Source: AWTP1-13 sp963797005
GTDB lineage: Bacteria > Pseudomonadota > Alphaproteobacteria > Rhizobiales > Hyphomicrobiaceae
Assembly (NCBI GenBank): GCA_963797005.1
Contig: CAWCOF010000015.1
Location: 1-64,000 of the forward strand
Length of the DNA stretch: 64,000 nt
Direction: 5' to 3'
The position numbers were made by a program, and so were the translations under genes. The notes under the pieces were generated by a model. The model did not search any database. It was not told the DNA's origin and worked only from the letters and a program-made list of their open reading frames with translations. Position 1 is the stretch's first letter. Every line of letters starts with the position of its first letter. Of the stretch, positions 63,721-64,000 are shown piece after piece.

Positions 63721-64000
63721 TCAGCCGCGCGAGGTGACGGCGTCGGGTGTCTCCCAGGCCAGATGCTGGCCCCCGTCGAGCGCGATCATCTGGCCGGTCA
63801 TGGCCGGCGCGTCCAGGATGAAGCGGACGGCGGCGGCGATCTCTTCCGGCGTGGTTCCGCGGCGCAGAAGCGTGGCCTCGCATTGGGCGCGGAATTCCGC
63901 TTGCGTCTGGTGGGCGCTGGGCAGCGCCGGTCCCGGGCCGATGGCGTTGACCCGGATGCGCGGTGCCAGCGCCTGGGCCAGCATGCGCGTCATGCTCCAC
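63721..64000 (-). CDS. SDR-family oxidoreductase, C-terminal part (partial)
   Basis: Runs off the right edge; about 93 residues visible. IRVNAIGPGPALPS, TPEEIAAAVRFILDAPAMTG and QMIALDGGQHLAW are the C-terminal third of a short-chain dehydrogenase. The catalytic Tyr-Lys region is outside the window. Such a gene ahead of folB in Hyphomicrobiales may be a pteridine reductase-like (FolM type) enzyme, but that is an inference from position. Confidence 0.85.
   Translation of the reverse strand, partial: WSMTRMLAQALAPRIRVNAIGPGPALPSAHQTQAEFRAQCEATLLRRGTTPEEIAAAVRFILDAPAMTGQMIALDGGQHLAWETPDAVTSRG

Overview
The window is a GC-rich chromosomal segment of an alphaproteobacterium, most likely of the order Hyphomicrobiales (Rhizobiales). 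The evidence is gene content and order: a polyhydroxybutyrate gene (phbB) and a phasin, metX-metW, a marR / OmpR-type regulator / EnvZ-type kinase operon divergent from a branched-chain aminotransferase gene, a dacF-phasin-clpS-clpA-rsmC-HIT block, a moaE-moaD-pgsA-uvrC block, and dispersed intergenic palindromes of the kind common in this order. The family or genus cannot be fixed from the sequence. I see no rRNA, tRNA, CRISPR array, prophage or insertion sequence; this is housekeeping chromosome.

Layout. 0-8.4 kb: acetoacetyl-CoA reductase, cupin proteins, a NYN-domain protein, glyoxalase II, a methyltransferase, a ParA-like ATPase, and methionine synthesis (metX-metW). 8.4-18.9 kb: small conserved proteins, a TetR-type regulator, csaA, a DUF3604 protein, a full-length cinA with an altered C-terminal motif, a peroxiredoxin-like gene with one in-frame TGA at its catalytic cysteine, a surface lipoprotein, and the kinase/regulator/marR operon. 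19-34.3 kb: aminotransferase, CoA-transferase, DEAD-box helicase, hydrolase, phosphodiesterase, ppk2, two EamA transporters, parE and putA. 34.4-46 kb: a VWA protein with a membrane J-protein, a GGDEF response regulator, D-Ala-D-Ala carboxypeptidase, phasin, clpS-clpA, rsmC, HIT and a GNAT protein. 46-64 kb: PQQ-type sugar dehydrogenase, HAD hydrolase, two 2-hydroxyacid dehydrogenases, a CrtI-like oxidoreductase, sufA, moaE-moaD-pgsA-uvrC, a large MHYT-PAS-GGDEF-EAL protein, two secreted cell-wall proteins, folB and the end of an SDR gene.

Three things stand out. First, the peroxiredoxin-like gene at 14774-15421 reads straight through a single TGA (15020-15022) exactly where its relatives carry the first Cys of a WCPYC motif. 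A stem-loop follows at bacterial-SECIS distance, so it is a strong selenoprotein candidate (UxxC). Second, a 27-bp perfect palindrome (arms GGGGTCAGACCC) occurs once between genes and twice, in opposite orientation and different reading frames, inside uvrC, where it helps build an extra loop. Third, five genes (helicase, ppk2, an EamA transporter, putA, the MHYT/GGDEF/EAL gene) are each broken by exactly one extra base. This uniform pattern looks more like insertion errors in the assembly than decay, and it contrasts with the TGA codon, which is not an indel.
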